NCBI RefSeq assembly: GCF_000019965.1
Contig: NC_010571.1
Span: 1,860,001 to 1,924,000 of the forward strand
Origin: Opitutus terrae PB90-1
GTDB taxonomy: Bacteria; Verrucomicrobiota; Verrucomicrobiia; Opitutales; Opitutaceae
Reading direction: 5' to 3'
Length of the DNA stretch: 64,000 nt
The notes beneath the pieces were generated by a model, which saw only the letters and a program-made list of their open reading frames with translations, was not told the DNA's origin and searched no databases. This document shows positions 40,733 to 48,801 of this stretch, one piece after another. The position numbers and the translations under genes are program-made. The stretch's first letter is position 1. Each line of letters begins with the position of its first letter.

Positions 40733-42334
40733 CTAGAACTTCGCCGTGACTTCTTCCTGATGGCCCGGTTCGAGGGTGAGCGTACCGAGGGCGGCGCATT
40801 CCACGTCGTCGTTCTTGTAAAGTTTCACGTTCACAGGGCCCGTGGCGTCCGCCGTTTCCCAGCGCCATTTGCCGATGGAGACGAACTGTAACGGTACGCC
40901 TTTGTCCCAGGAAAGCCCCGGTCCGTCGCCGCGGACGAAGAGCCGGTTGCCGATGCCGATGTAGGCGGTGACAATCAGCCGTGTGGCGCCGTCGGAAGAA
41001 ATCACGCGCTCGACCACCTCGGAGGAGGTGACCGGCGTCTCATCACTCTCGTCGGCGTTCTGCGGCGAAAATTCGCCGCCGCCCAGTTCGAGCGTGAGGT
41101 CGCCCGAATCTGCGGCGGGCTTGCGGCGCTTGCGCGCGGGGCGTTCGACCGGGGCAGGCTCGCCCGCGGCCGCCGCGGGAGCGGCGGGCTCGGCCGCGGT
41201 TGCTGGCGTCTCAGCTGCGGGAGCGGTGGGCGCGGCCGGCTCCTCCGGCACGGCGGGCGCAGCCGGCTCGACCGACGCGGCGGGTTCGTCCGGAACCGGC
41301 GCAGCCGCAGGCTCGGCGGGAGCCGCTGCTTCCACGACCGGCTCGACCGGCTGTTCGGCCGCTGCGGCGGCGGGCTCGGCCGGGTCCGCGGAGGTGAGGG
41401 GAACCTCCGGCGCAGCTGGGATGGCGGAGGGTTCTTCGCGGCGGGATTTGCGTGGGCGCTTGGGTGGCGAAGCTAATTCGGCGGGGCCTGATTCGATGGC
41501 CGGGGGCGTGTCGGGAGACGCCGTGGGCGGCAAAGGCGGCGGTAGCGGCACGACCGCCTGGGTGGCGGCGGCTTTCGCGGCAGCCGCGACGGCGGCCTCG
41601 ATGCTCGCAATCGCCGCGGCGGTGGCCGCCGCAAATTTCGACTCGATCTCTGCGAGCACCTTCATCGGCGCGGCAGTCAGCTCCCGCGAGACGGCGGCGG
41701 CTGCATCGTTCAGCGCGCGGACGGCATCCTGCTGGGCTTTGCCGACCGCGGTGTTGGCGCGCTCCACCAGTTCGGTGCGTTCGGCCACGTGCTTTTGCGC
41801 GGCGGCCTCGAGCTTGGTCAACTCGGCGACGGACTTGTGAATGCGATCGGCGATCGCTTGCAGCCGCTCGGTTTCCGAGGCGCGCAGCTCGGCGATTTCC
41901 TTTTCCAACTCCTCGCGATCATCCTCGCGAGTATTCTCGAGCTGGGCGTTGAATTCGGCGATCTTCTCCTGGAGCTTCTGCGGCAACTGCTCGGCGTGCT
42001 TCAGATTGCGGTGCAGCACCTCGGTGATCTCGTTCAGCCCGTTGGCGGCGATGCTGATCTGCTCGGCGGCGGTCGTCGTCGTGCGCGAGAGCGCATCGAG
42101 CCCGCGCTGCCGGTCGTCGAGGGCCTCGTCCTGCTTGCGCGCGTAGTCGGTGAAGAACGGAATGGAGCCGAGAACGGCACCGACGATGGCGCACGCGGCG
42201 ACGGCGATGATCGCGTTGGTGCTCAGCGGGCCATCCGCTTGCCAGACAATGAACCAAGCGACGGCGAGCAGGACGACGTCACCAAGTACGAAAGGAAGTT
42301 TGGGCAGTTTCGGGGTCTGGTCGGGGAGGCTCAT
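40733..42334 (-). CDS. Membrane-anchored coiled-coil protein with Ala/Pro-rich linker
   Basis: A 533-residue protein from the ATG at 42332-42334 (MSLPDQTPKLPKLPF). It has two N-terminal TM helices (FVLGDVVLLAVAWFIVW; IIAVAACAIVGAVLGSIPFF). A coiled coil of about 180 residues (LQEKIAEFNAQLENTREDDR) follows, then a low-complexity Ala/Pro/Glu linker of about 150 residues. A C-terminal β-domain of about 100 residues (LIVTAYIGIGNRLFVRGDG, WDKGVPLQFVSIGKWRWE) resembles a starch-binding/CBM-like sandwich. Probably an envelope or cytoskeletal scaffold; function unknown. Confidence 0.72.
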   Translation of the reverse strand: MSLPDQTPKLPKLPFVLGDVVLLAVAWFIVWQADGPLSTNAIIAVAACAIVGAVLGSIPFFTDYARKQDEALDDRQRGLDALSRTTTTAAEQISIAANGLNEITEVLHRNLKHAEQLPQKLQEKIAEFNAQLENTREDDREELEKEIAELRASETERLQAIADRIHKSVAELTKLEAAAQKHVAERTELVERANTAVGKAQQDAVRALNDAAAAVSRELTAAPMKVLAEIESKFAAATAAAIASIEAAVAAAAKAAATQAVVPLPPPLPPTASPDTPPAIESGPAELASPPKRPRKSRREEPSAIPAAPEVPLTSADPAEPAAAAAEQPVEPVVEAAAPAEPAAAPVPDEPAASVEPAAPAVPEEPAAPTAPAAETPATAAEPAAPAAAAGEPAPVERPARKRRKPAADSGDLTLELGGGEFSPQNADESDETPVTSSEVVERVISSDGATRLIVTAYIGIGNRLFVRGDGPGLSWDKGVPLQFVSIGKWRWETADATGPVNVKLYKNDDVECAALGTLTLEPGHQEEVTAKF

Positions 42335-42513
42335 GGGAACGTGGCGCAGCAGGACGGGAGACGCACGGTCGGCGGGAAGTTTGTGCGGTGCGCCGGCCCA
42401 ATTTTCAATCACGGAGTGCTCGGCGCACGAGCCGCCGGGAAGGTGTGGGGAAAATCGTCACGGCGCCACCGGCCGCGTTGCGTTCGGCTGCGGACCGTGC
42501 TTGCGTGACGGCG

Positions 42514-42795
42514 ATGAGTTTGGGCCATTTTCTGCGGATCGAGCGGGAGGAGCCCGACGGGTCCCGGCATACCGTGGTGCATCTGCAGGATCCGAAATTT
42601 TCGATGGAACTTGCGCCCGATCGGGACGCGGCGGACAAGGTCGGCAAGGGCGTGATCAAGCGAATCTGTGTGCCCAACTCATGGGCCGGCGACTATGGCA
42701 GCTACGGCAAGCTCGTGAGCGCGGCGCAGGAGTTCTTCGCCCAATCCTTCGCCGAGCCCGCGCCGAAACCGGTACTGCGCCGCGTGGACCGCTAG
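42514..42795 (+). CDS. Small conserved-looking protein of unknown function
   Basis: A 93-residue soluble protein from the ATG at 42514 (MSLGHFLRIEREEPDGS). The pattern of β-strand pairs (HTVVHLQDPKFSMEL, VIKRICVPNSW) followed by a helix (SYGKLVSAAQEFFAQSF) suggests a compact α/β fold. No family recognised. It is divergent from the coiled-coil protein; the 179-bp gap lacks clear promoter boxes. Confidence 0.6.
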   Translation: MSLGHFLRIEREEPDGSRHTVVHLQDPKFSMELAPDRDAADKVGKGVIKRICVPNSWAGDYGSYGKLVSAAQEFFAQSFAEPAPKPVLRRVDR

Positions 42796-42816
42796 CGCGG
42801 CTCGCGCGCCGGCCGG

Positions 42817-43185
42817 TCACAGCCGGCGCCAGGCGATCCAGACTAGTGAGGTGAGGATGCCGATGCGCACGGCGCCTTCGAACGTGAGGATCACCAAGAC
42901 CCATTTGATCCCCGAGTTGCGGCGGAACCCGTAACCGATCGCGGTCACGAGCAGCAATCCCAGTCCCGACAGTCGGGCGAAGGGCACCAGCAGGAGCGAA
43001 AGCGACCAGAGCCCATAAAGGAGCAGCGTGGTGCTCCAGAAAAACGCGGTGAATTCACCGAGCCCGAGGGTGCGCGGGTCGCCGTTACGGGCGATCTGTT
43101 TCAGCCCGAGATAGCGCTCGCTGATGAAGAGTTGCCACAACTCGAAGAGGAAGAAGAGCGGCGCGAGCAGCAGCAGCGAGGCCAT
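42817..43185 (-). CDS. Small four-TM membrane protein of unknown function
   Basis: A 122-residue protein from the ATG at 43183-43185. Four hydrophobic segments are visible: LLLLAPLFFLFELWQLF, FFWSTTLLLYGLWSLSLLLVPFA, GLGLLLVTAIGYGF and IKWVLVILTFEGAVRIGILTSL. An acidic ERYLGLKQIARNGDPR loop lies between the first two. No family recognised. Confidence 0.65.
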   Translation of the reverse strand: MASLLLLAPLFFLFELWQLFISERYLGLKQIARNGDPRTLGLGEFTAFFWSTTLLLYGLWSLSLLLVPFARLSGLGLLLVTAIGYGFRRNSGIKWVLVILTFEGAVRIGILTSLVWIAWRRL

Positions 43186-43333
43186 GGCGTGATCCTGAGC
43201 CGGCCGAGTCGACCGGCCAAGACGGAACCCGCGGCCGACGACCGGCGGATGCGTGTCAGCAGGTTGCGCGTGGCACACGGGTAAGTTTCCTGCGCGGGGC
43301 GGGTGGACCGCTCGATACGACCGTGCACGAGTG

Positions 43334-43798
43334 ATGAATGCGATATCCCTCCTCATCAGCTATCTGGCTACGTCGATCGCGGCGGGCGTACTCGGGGGCG
43401 CGGCGATGCTGGGTGCGATGGGCTTGATGACCCGCGGCGGTTTGTCGCGGGGCAACATGGTCGAAGCGCTGGGCGGGCTGATCACCAAATCGCGGGCGAA
43501 TGCGTTCCGGGTCGGGCTGATCGCGCACGCGCTTTCTGCGGTCGTGTTCGCGATGATCTATGCGTTCGGGATGCTCTGGCTCGGCGCAACGGGCATGCCG
43601 CAGGCACTCGTGCTTGGGCTGGCGGGCGGGTTCTTCCACGGGTTGATCGTGAGCTTGATGCTCGTGTGGGTGGTGGCGGAAGGCCACCCGTTCGAGGAAT
43701 ACAATGAGGCCGGGCTCGCGGTCGGCGTCGCGCACTTGTTTGGCCACGTGGTTTACGGCGCGGTGGTCGGGCTCGTGATCGGGATCTCGCCGCTGTAA
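43334..43798 (+). CDS. Small membrane protein of unknown function
   Basis: A 154-residue protein from the ATG at 43334 (MNAISLLISYLATSIAAG). It has about four TM segments with glycine-rich helices (GVLGGAAMLGAMGLM; LVLGLAGGFFHGLIVSLMLVWVV; LAVGVAHLFGHVVYGAVVGL). Several conserved-looking histidines (AHAL, FFHG, AHLFGH) lie within the membrane, which could suggest metal or proton handling (inference only). Confidence 0.65.
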   Translation: MNAISLLISYLATSIAAGVLGGAAMLGAMGLMTRGGLSRGNMVEALGGLITKSRANAFRVGLIAHALSAVVFAMIYAFGMLWLGATGMPQALVLGLAGGFFHGLIVSLMLVWVVAEGHPFEEYNEAGLAVGVAHLFGHVVYGAVVGLVIGISPL

Positions 43799-43928
43799 GG
43801 AGATGCTCGCGGGCAGGCGGAGCCCGGCGTGCCGCCGGGCTGTACCGTTCGTCTGCACCGAGCAACCCGCCGGGACGGCGGCTTCACCTTATTGAGGAAT
43901 ACGGAAAGAAGTTACGGGGGGGAAGGTA

Positions 43929-44040
43929 GGGCGCGTTCTGCTGGCCAGCAGAACGCTCCGCGCCGCGAGCACCTCTGGTCATCGCGGCGGTCCCGCGGCC
44001 GCGGGACCGCCCTACCTCGGCGTTACGTATTCGGGTAAGT
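43929..44040. repeat. 113-bp double-hairpin element (copy 2)
   Basis: About 112 bp matching 4851-4963 with only a handful of differences, including the two perfect palindromes and the TTCGGGTAAGT tail. Here the left edge reads GGTAGGGC and the right edge GCCCTACC, making the shared border explicit. Confidence 0.88.
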
Positions 44041-44064
44041 CTCGAATAACGCCGAGACCGCGAA

Positions 44065-44090
44065 GCCACGGGCGAGACGCCCGTGCCACG
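44065..44090. repeat. CACGGGC hairpin repeat
   Basis: CCACGGGC, loop GAGAC, GCCCGTGCCACG. It lies directly past the stop of the aldo/keto reductase gene and 25 bp from the preceding element. It has no T-tract. Confidence 0.85.
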
Positions 44091-44095
44091 AAGAC

Positions 44096-45085
44096 CTACT
44101 TGCCGCCGTACCAGAACGCGCGGCGCCAGTTGTGGCGATGCAGCTTCGTGAGCAGGTCCGCGCGCATCGGTGCCATTTCGCTGACGCCGCAGTTGGCGTC
44201 GGCCTGCGCGACGTTGCGAATGCCGGGAATCACCGTCGACACGGCGGGATGCGCGAGGACGAACTTGATCGCCGCCTGGGCCATCGTGTAGCCGGAGCCT
44301 TCGAGATCAGCGCGAATCCGCTCGGCGCGGGTCACCGCGCGTTCCAGCCGGTCGCCTTCGAAATAGTTGGCGCGAAAATCGTCCGGCGGGAACGTCGTGT
44401 CGTGGGTGAATTTGCCGGTGAGCACGCCCTCGTCGAACACGACGCGGACGATCACGCCGACGCCGCACTCCTTCGCCACGTCGAGCAGTTCGGCCGCGGG
44501 CTCCTGCTCGAAGAGGTTGTAGATGACCTGCACGCTGTCGATCCAGCCGCCGCGCATCAGATCGATCACGGCATTCTGATCGTGTTCGGGCGTGGACACG
44601 CCGATGAATCCGATTTTGCCCTCGGCCTGCAGCGCCCGCAGCACCTTGAACGGCGTCGGGTTGCGATTCCACGCGCGGGTCCAGGTGTGGAGTTGGAGGA
44701 GATCGATCTTGTCGGTGCCGAGATTGGCGCAGCGCGTCGCGACGTTGTCGCGCAGGTAGTTTTCCCCGTAGCGCTCCTCGGCGCGGCAGTAAGGTGACGG
44801 CGGCCAGATGCCGTCGGTCGGCGGCGTTTTGGTGGCGACGTAAATCCGCTCCTTCCGGCCGGCGGCGACGCGCTCGCGGAGCACTTGCGCAATGAGTTTC
44901 TCGCTCCGGCCGTCGCCGTAGCCGGCGGCGGTATCGATGAAGTTCACGCCCAGATCGAGGGCGCGGTGCAGCGCGGCCAGCGAATCATCATCCGCCTGCG
45001 CGCCCCACGACCCTCCGATGGCCCACGCGCCGAAGCCGATTTCAGAGCAGTCGAAGAGATGTTTGCCGAAGGGACGGTATTTCAT
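44096..45085 (-). CDS. Aldo/keto reductase
   Basis: A 329-residue TIM-barrel NADPH oxidoreductase. The catalytic tetrad is visible: Asp in NFIDTAAGYGDG, Tyr in the same segment, Lys in IYVATKTPP and His in KIDLLQLHTW. The AKR signature GVSTPEHDQNAV and the C-terminal cofactor-binding VSTVIPGIRNVAQADAN follow. It resembles the YghZ/general-stress AKR groups. Substrate unknown. Confidence 0.92.
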   Translation of the reverse strand: MKYRPFGKHLFDCSEIGFGAWAIGGSWGAQADDDSLAALHRALDLGVNFIDTAAGYGDGRSEKLIAQVLRERVAAGRKERIYVATKTPPTDGIWPPSPYCRAEERYGENYLRDNVATRCANLGTDKIDLLQLHTWTRAWNRNPTPFKVLRALQAEGKIGFIGVSTPEHDQNAVIDLMRGGWIDSVQVIYNLFEQEPAAELLDVAKECGVGVIVRVVFDEGVLTGKFTHDTTFPPDDFRANYFEGDRLERAVTRAERIRADLEGSGYTMAQAAIKFVLAHPAVSTVIPGIRNVAQADANCGVSEMAPMRADLLTKLHRHNWRRAFWYGGK

Positions 45086-45179
45086 CGGGAGGGTGGTGGG
45101 AGGAGCATTTTGCGCCGTCCCCCAGGCGGCGCAAGCGCGGGGAATGAGCGGGTAACCTTACGGAGCCGACAATGCCGCT

Positions 45180-45246
45180 GTAGGGCCGGCGTTCACCGCC
45201 GGCCGCGCAGCAGGATATCGCGGCCGCCGGCAAGCGGCGGCCCTAC
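45180..45246. repeat. Double-hairpin element, GCCGGC family (short copy)
   Basis: A 67-bp element, GTAGGG to CCCTAC. The hairpins are GGCCGGCG with CGCCGGCC (loop TTCAC) and GGCCGCCG with CGGCGGCC (loop GCAAG). The second stem shows compensatory changes relative to the GGCTGCCG copies. Confidence 0.88.
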
Positions 45247-45277
45247 GCGTCGCGACGCAGGCGCTCCGGGTGGTGCA

Positions 45278-46081
45278 TCACGAGGGCCAGGGCGAACCGG
45301 GTGGACCGAACCGCGTGCCGGCGGGGAAGTAGAGGCCGAATCGCTCAGCAAGGAGCGCGAGGAGTTCGTCGGCGGAGCCGATCGCGTTTTTCTCGGCGGG
45401 CCGGCCGACCTGACGGACGATGAACTCGCGATTCTGGATCGTGAGCCGGCGATCGCCGTCGACGCGCGCGACCATGAGCAGCTGTCGAAACCGTGATTTC
45501 GGATGTGCGCTGGTGAACCAGTTGGCCACCTCGAAATCGATCGGCGGCACGGGGTCGAGGGCGAAGCGATAGACATCGAGCCATTCGGAGTCGAAGCGGA
45601 CTTGCTGACGATAAATGCGGTCGTCACGCAGCAGCCGCCGGCCTTCCGGCGGCGTGCCTTGATCGATGTCGGGAACGATCTGAATCGGGGCCGTGAGTCC
45701 CACGCCGCCGAATCCCGCGTCGGCGAGCCACGCGACGCCGTCGAGATCGACGCGCAGGACCATGTGCGTTTGCGGCGTGGCCACCTCAGTCGGCACCTGC
45801 CAGCGCACGCGAGCGATCAGGGGCGTGACCTGAAACCCGAGCTCGCGCAGCACACCGCCGAGGAGGATGTTCTGTTCGAAGCAGTAGCCGCCGCGCCGCT
45901 CGGTGACGAGCTTCTGAAACACCGCGGCGGGATCGAGCGAAATGGGCCGACCCAGCAGCACGTCGAGATTTTCGAATGGGATGGCCTCGGCATGCGCGGC
46001 ATGAATCGCGCTCAGCGTTTCGAGCGTGGCGCGGTGCGGACCGGTGTAGCCGATGCGGGCAAAATAGGCGTCGAGGTTCAA
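45278..46081 (-). CDS. nat: Arylamine N-acetyltransferase
   Basis: A 267-residue NAT with the Cys-His-Asp triad in order: RRGGYCFEQNILL, TPQTHMVLRV and WLADAGFGG. An N-terminal helical domain includes HAEAIPFENLDVLLGRP. It transfers acetyl from acetyl-CoA to arylamines, hydrazines or related natural-product amines. Length is typical. It stands alone. Confidence 0.95.
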   Translation of the reverse strand: MNLDAYFARIGYTGPHRATLETLSAIHAAHAEAIPFENLDVLLGRPISLDPAAVFQKLVTERRGGYCFEQNILLGGVLRELGFQVTPLIARVRWQVPTEVATPQTHMVLRVDLDGVAWLADAGFGGVGLTAPIQIVPDIDQGTPPEGRRLLRDDRIYRQQVRFDSEWLDVYRFALDPVPPIDFEVANWFTSAHPKSRFRQLLMVARVDGDRRLTIQNREFIVRQVGRPAEKNAIGSADELLALLAERFGLYFPAGTRFGPPGSPWPS

Positions 46082-46289
46082 AGCGCTGAAGAGAGGAGCA
46101 TCGAGCGTGCGCAGCGATGGGACGAAGTCCAGTGGCGCGCCGGCGGAACCGTGTCAGTGCGCGTGCGAAGCCGCAGGATCAGTTGAGGCGGGTAAGCAGC
46201 TGCGCCTCACCTCCGGCGGAGCCCGCCGTCCCGCCGCGCTTGATCGGCTACGCCCGACGGCAGGCTTCACCAGCTTACGTCGCCCGCCG

Positions 46290-47705
46290 CTAATTCCGCT
46301 CAGAGACGAGCGCGTTTACCACCTCGTCGGGCCAGGTGGCGCTCAGCACGGTTTCCGCGCGGCCGCGGCGGAGCACGACTTCGGCGGCGCGTGCGGGCTT
46401 CTGGCCGTGTTTCGCGGGGGTGCGACGGGTGTAGGTGAAGCTGCCGTCGTTGCGCCACACCGGCGCGCCCTGGAGATTCTGCTTCTCCGGTTGCTGCACA
46501 TAGTCCACGGCGCCGGAAGCCAGCGTCAGGACGCAGACCTGTCCGCTGAGATCGCCGAAGAGAACCTGCTGCTCGTCGGGACTCACCTCGAAAAACGCCA
46601 GCCCCTTCGGCAGGTCCTCCTGCTGCTTGCGCGGAATCATCCGGACGAGGGTGGACTGGCGGACCGGGTCGAGGGCGAACAACTGTTCGCGCTGTTCGCC
46701 GTAATCTTCTGCGGCGATTGGCAGCGAGATCTCGGCGGCGTTGAACAGAATCCGGCCATCGCGCAGGCAGCGCACGCGGGTTTGCTCCGAAAAAATCCAG
46801 CCGGCGAGATAACTCTGATCGGACGAGATGCGGATCGCGCCGGAGGAATCGAGCACGTCGCGCCGAATGAGGGTGCCGAGTCGCAAATCGTCGTTCGAAG
46901 CGGCACCGGCCGCTTGGAAATAGACCAGCGAGCGGCCGTCCGTGGTCCAATCCGGCTGGGCCGCGACCCGCTCGGAGACGAGCTGCGCCGGAGCATTGCC
47001 GTCGAGCAGCGCGATGCGCAGCCGGCTTTCCTTCGGCTTCGTGAGCGCCGCCTCGCTGACAAACGCGACTGCGCGATCACCCGGCGAGACGCGGATCTCG
47101 ATGATTTCCTCGATGCCGCGGGACAGGGTCGGGCCGAGAACGATCTGCTCGCGTTCGATCCGCGCCACCGTGAGTTCATGCACCTCGGCTGTCTGACGCG
47201 AGAGATCGTCCCACTCGTCGGCGGTCAACTGCGGGCGCAACGTTTGGCCGCGCTGATCGCGCAGGTAGATACCGACGAACTTCCCCATGGGGTCTTGATC
47301 GGAAAACAATCCGGCGGCGCCTCCGAGCCGGCTCCAGCCGGCGCCGGACTGCAGTTTCTGCCAGGCGATTTCGGCGCGGGCGACGATCTCGCGAACTTCG
47401 TCCGGCGACATCGCTGCCGCCAGCCCGGACCAGGTCGCTTCGGTGTGTCGCCGCGCGAGCACCAGGCGTTGAGAGTCGCCGAGCCAGGCGACGCGACTGA
47501 CCGCGGCGACGCGCGGCGGGAGCAGTTGGCCATCGGCGGCGCAGAGCATCAGCTCGCGGTTGGCGAGGTTGATGACCACGGCGCGCTGGCCATCGGGTGA
47601 CCAGACGAACGATTGCTCGAGGCAGCCGGATAAAAACAAAAGCGCAAGAACGCAGCCGGCGGACAGCAACCGGGCGGATTGCCGGTAAAAAAGTGAGGTC
47701 TTCAT
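46290..47705 (-). CDS. Lipoprotein with TolB/WD40-like β-propeller repeats
   Basis: A 471-residue protein from the ATG at 47703-47705. The lipobox LLFLSGC is followed by LEQSFVWSPDGQRAVVINL, a PD40-type blade opening. Further blades include RVAWLGDSQRLVLARR, RVSPGDRAVAFVSEAAL, DWTTDGRSLVYFQ and FFEVSPDEQQVLFGD. It is probably a periplasmic or envelope sensor or scaffold. It overlaps the anti-sigma gene by 4 bp and forms the end of a sigma/anti-sigma/lipoprotein operon. Confidence 0.8.
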   Translation of the reverse strand: MKTSLFYRQSARLLSAGCVLALLFLSGCLEQSFVWSPDGQRAVVINLANRELMLCAADGQLLPPRVAAVSRVAWLGDSQRLVLARRHTEATWSGLAAAMSPDEVREIVARAEIAWQKLQSGAGWSRLGGAAGLFSDQDPMGKFVGIYLRDQRGQTLRPQLTADEWDDLSRQTAEVHELTVARIEREQIVLGPTLSRGIEEIIEIRVSPGDRAVAFVSEAALTKPKESRLRIALLDGNAPAQLVSERVAAQPDWTTDGRSLVYFQAAGAASNDDLRLGTLIRRDVLDSSGAIRISSDQSYLAGWIFSEQTRVRCLRDGRILFNAAEISLPIAAEDYGEQREQLFALDPVRQSTLVRMIPRKQQEDLPKGLAFFEVSPDEQQVLFGDLSGQVCVLTLASGAVDYVQQPEKQNLQGAPVWRNDGSFTYTRRTPAKHGQKPARAAEVVLRRGRAETVLSATWPDEVVNALVSERN

Positions 47706-48223
47706 AGCTTCTCGTTGCGGAAGGGGTTCCAGGTGGTTGGTGGACGTGCGGGCCGGGGAGATTCGCGGGAATGGGAGGCCGGGCGATCCCGCGTCTGTTC
47801 GGATACGATCCGGCTGCGCGACCACAGTCCGGCCGAGGTCGCAGCGGGTGAGCGTGACGTGGTGGCTTCCACCCGCGCAGCCGGGGTGACGGTCGACGGG
47901 ACAGGCGTCGGATGCGCGAGCCAACCGCCCACGGCGCCGAGAGCGAGGCATGCCGCGAGCGGGAGCCACTGACTCCGGCGTGCCGTCGCCCGTGCGGCCG
48001 GCGCGACCTGCTGCCAGCGCGCGGAGTCGGGCGCAGGCACCGACGACGCTGCGTCGAGGCGCGTGATCGCGCGCGCAGCCACCAGTGTTTCGTCGAACTC
48101 GGCGGCGCGCCGGGCGGCGTAGGGGTGGTGTGCCAAATGTTCCTCGAGCAACGCCGCCACGTCGGGCGACAGCTCGCCCAACGCGCGATCGAGTAGCAGC
48201 GGTTCGAGCCATTCAGGTTTCAT
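47702..48223 (-). CDS. Probable membrane anti-sigma factor
   Basis: A 173-residue protein. The N-terminal region has LLLDRALGELSPDVAALLEE (anti-sigma helical layout but no HxxxCxxC zinc motif). One TM follows (WLPLAACLALGAVGGWLA), then a low-complexity Ser/Arg/Pro periplasmic tail. Position immediately after an ECF sigma gene, with an 11-bp overlap, supports the role; sequence alone would be weak. Confidence 0.75.
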   Translation of the reverse strand: MKPEWLEPLLLDRALGELSPDVAALLEEHLAHHPYAARRAAEFDETLVAARAITRLDAASSVPAPDSARWQQVAPAARATARRSQWLPLAACLALGAVGGWLAHPTPVPSTVTPAARVEATTSRSPAATSAGLWSRSRIVSEQTRDRPASHSRESPRPARPPTTWNPFRNEKL

Positions 48224-48707
48224 GGTTGGAGCCTCCGGGATTCAAGGTGGAGCGGAGTTGGAGCACGGCGTGATGCAGACGCGAACGAACGGTGCCGATC
48301 GGGATCGCGAGCACCTCGGCGATTTCCTCGTAAGAAAGGTCGTGCTGTAGTTTCAGCAGCAGCGTTTCGCGCTGGGCCGCGGGCAGCCGGGCGATGGCGA
48401 CGCGCAAAAATTCGAGCCGCGCATCTTCGGCCGGACTCGCCGGAGCGTCCGGCTCGCGAAGCAAAGGTTCGGGTGGCCGCGGTGACCGCAAGGCATCGAG
48501 GCTGACATGCCGAGCGATGCCGAAGAGATAAGCGCGTGGCGAGACCGACGTGCACAGCCGGCCGAGGCTGCGAATGGCGCGAACAAACGTGTCCTGCAGC
48601 AGATCCTCGGCCTGCGGCGCGAGGGCTCGCTGCTGGCGGAAATAGGCGATCAGCGCGCGGGAATGGTCGCGATAGAGCGCTTCGAGCTGGGCTAGAGCGT
48701 CGTCCAT
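48213..48707 (-). CDS. ECF-type RNA polymerase sigma factor
   Basis: A 164-residue σ70-family protein with region 2 (LIAYFRQQRALAPQAEDLLQ, DTFVRAIRS) and region 4 helix-turn-helix (LSYEEIAEVLAIPIGTVRSR). It has no regions 1 or 3, as in ECF factors. It is the first gene of a leftward operon with anti-sigma and propeller-lipoprotein genes, indicating envelope-signal control. Promoter targets cannot be deduced. Confidence 0.92.
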   Translation of the reverse strand: MDDALAQLEALYRDHSRALIAYFRQQRALAPQAEDLLQDTFVRAIRSLGRLCTSVSPRAYLFGIARHVSLDALRSPRPPEPLLREPDAPASPAEDARLEFLRVAIARLPAAQRETLLLKLQHDLSYEEIAEVLAIPIGTVRSRLHHAVLQLRSTLNPGGSNHET

Positions 48708-48801
48708 GGAACCGTCTCCCGCTGGGGAGACGAAGGGTCATTACCAAACTAGTCGGAAGAACGCGCGAAAAAGTTCAAAGCCCGCAGGCGGACCCAGCAA
48801 A

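Noticed and set aside
43929-44090. The double-hairpin element considered as a rho-independent terminator for the aldo/keto reductase
   Set aside because: Stems are strong but no T-run follows on either strand, and an almost identical copy occurs in a context where termination would not be needed.
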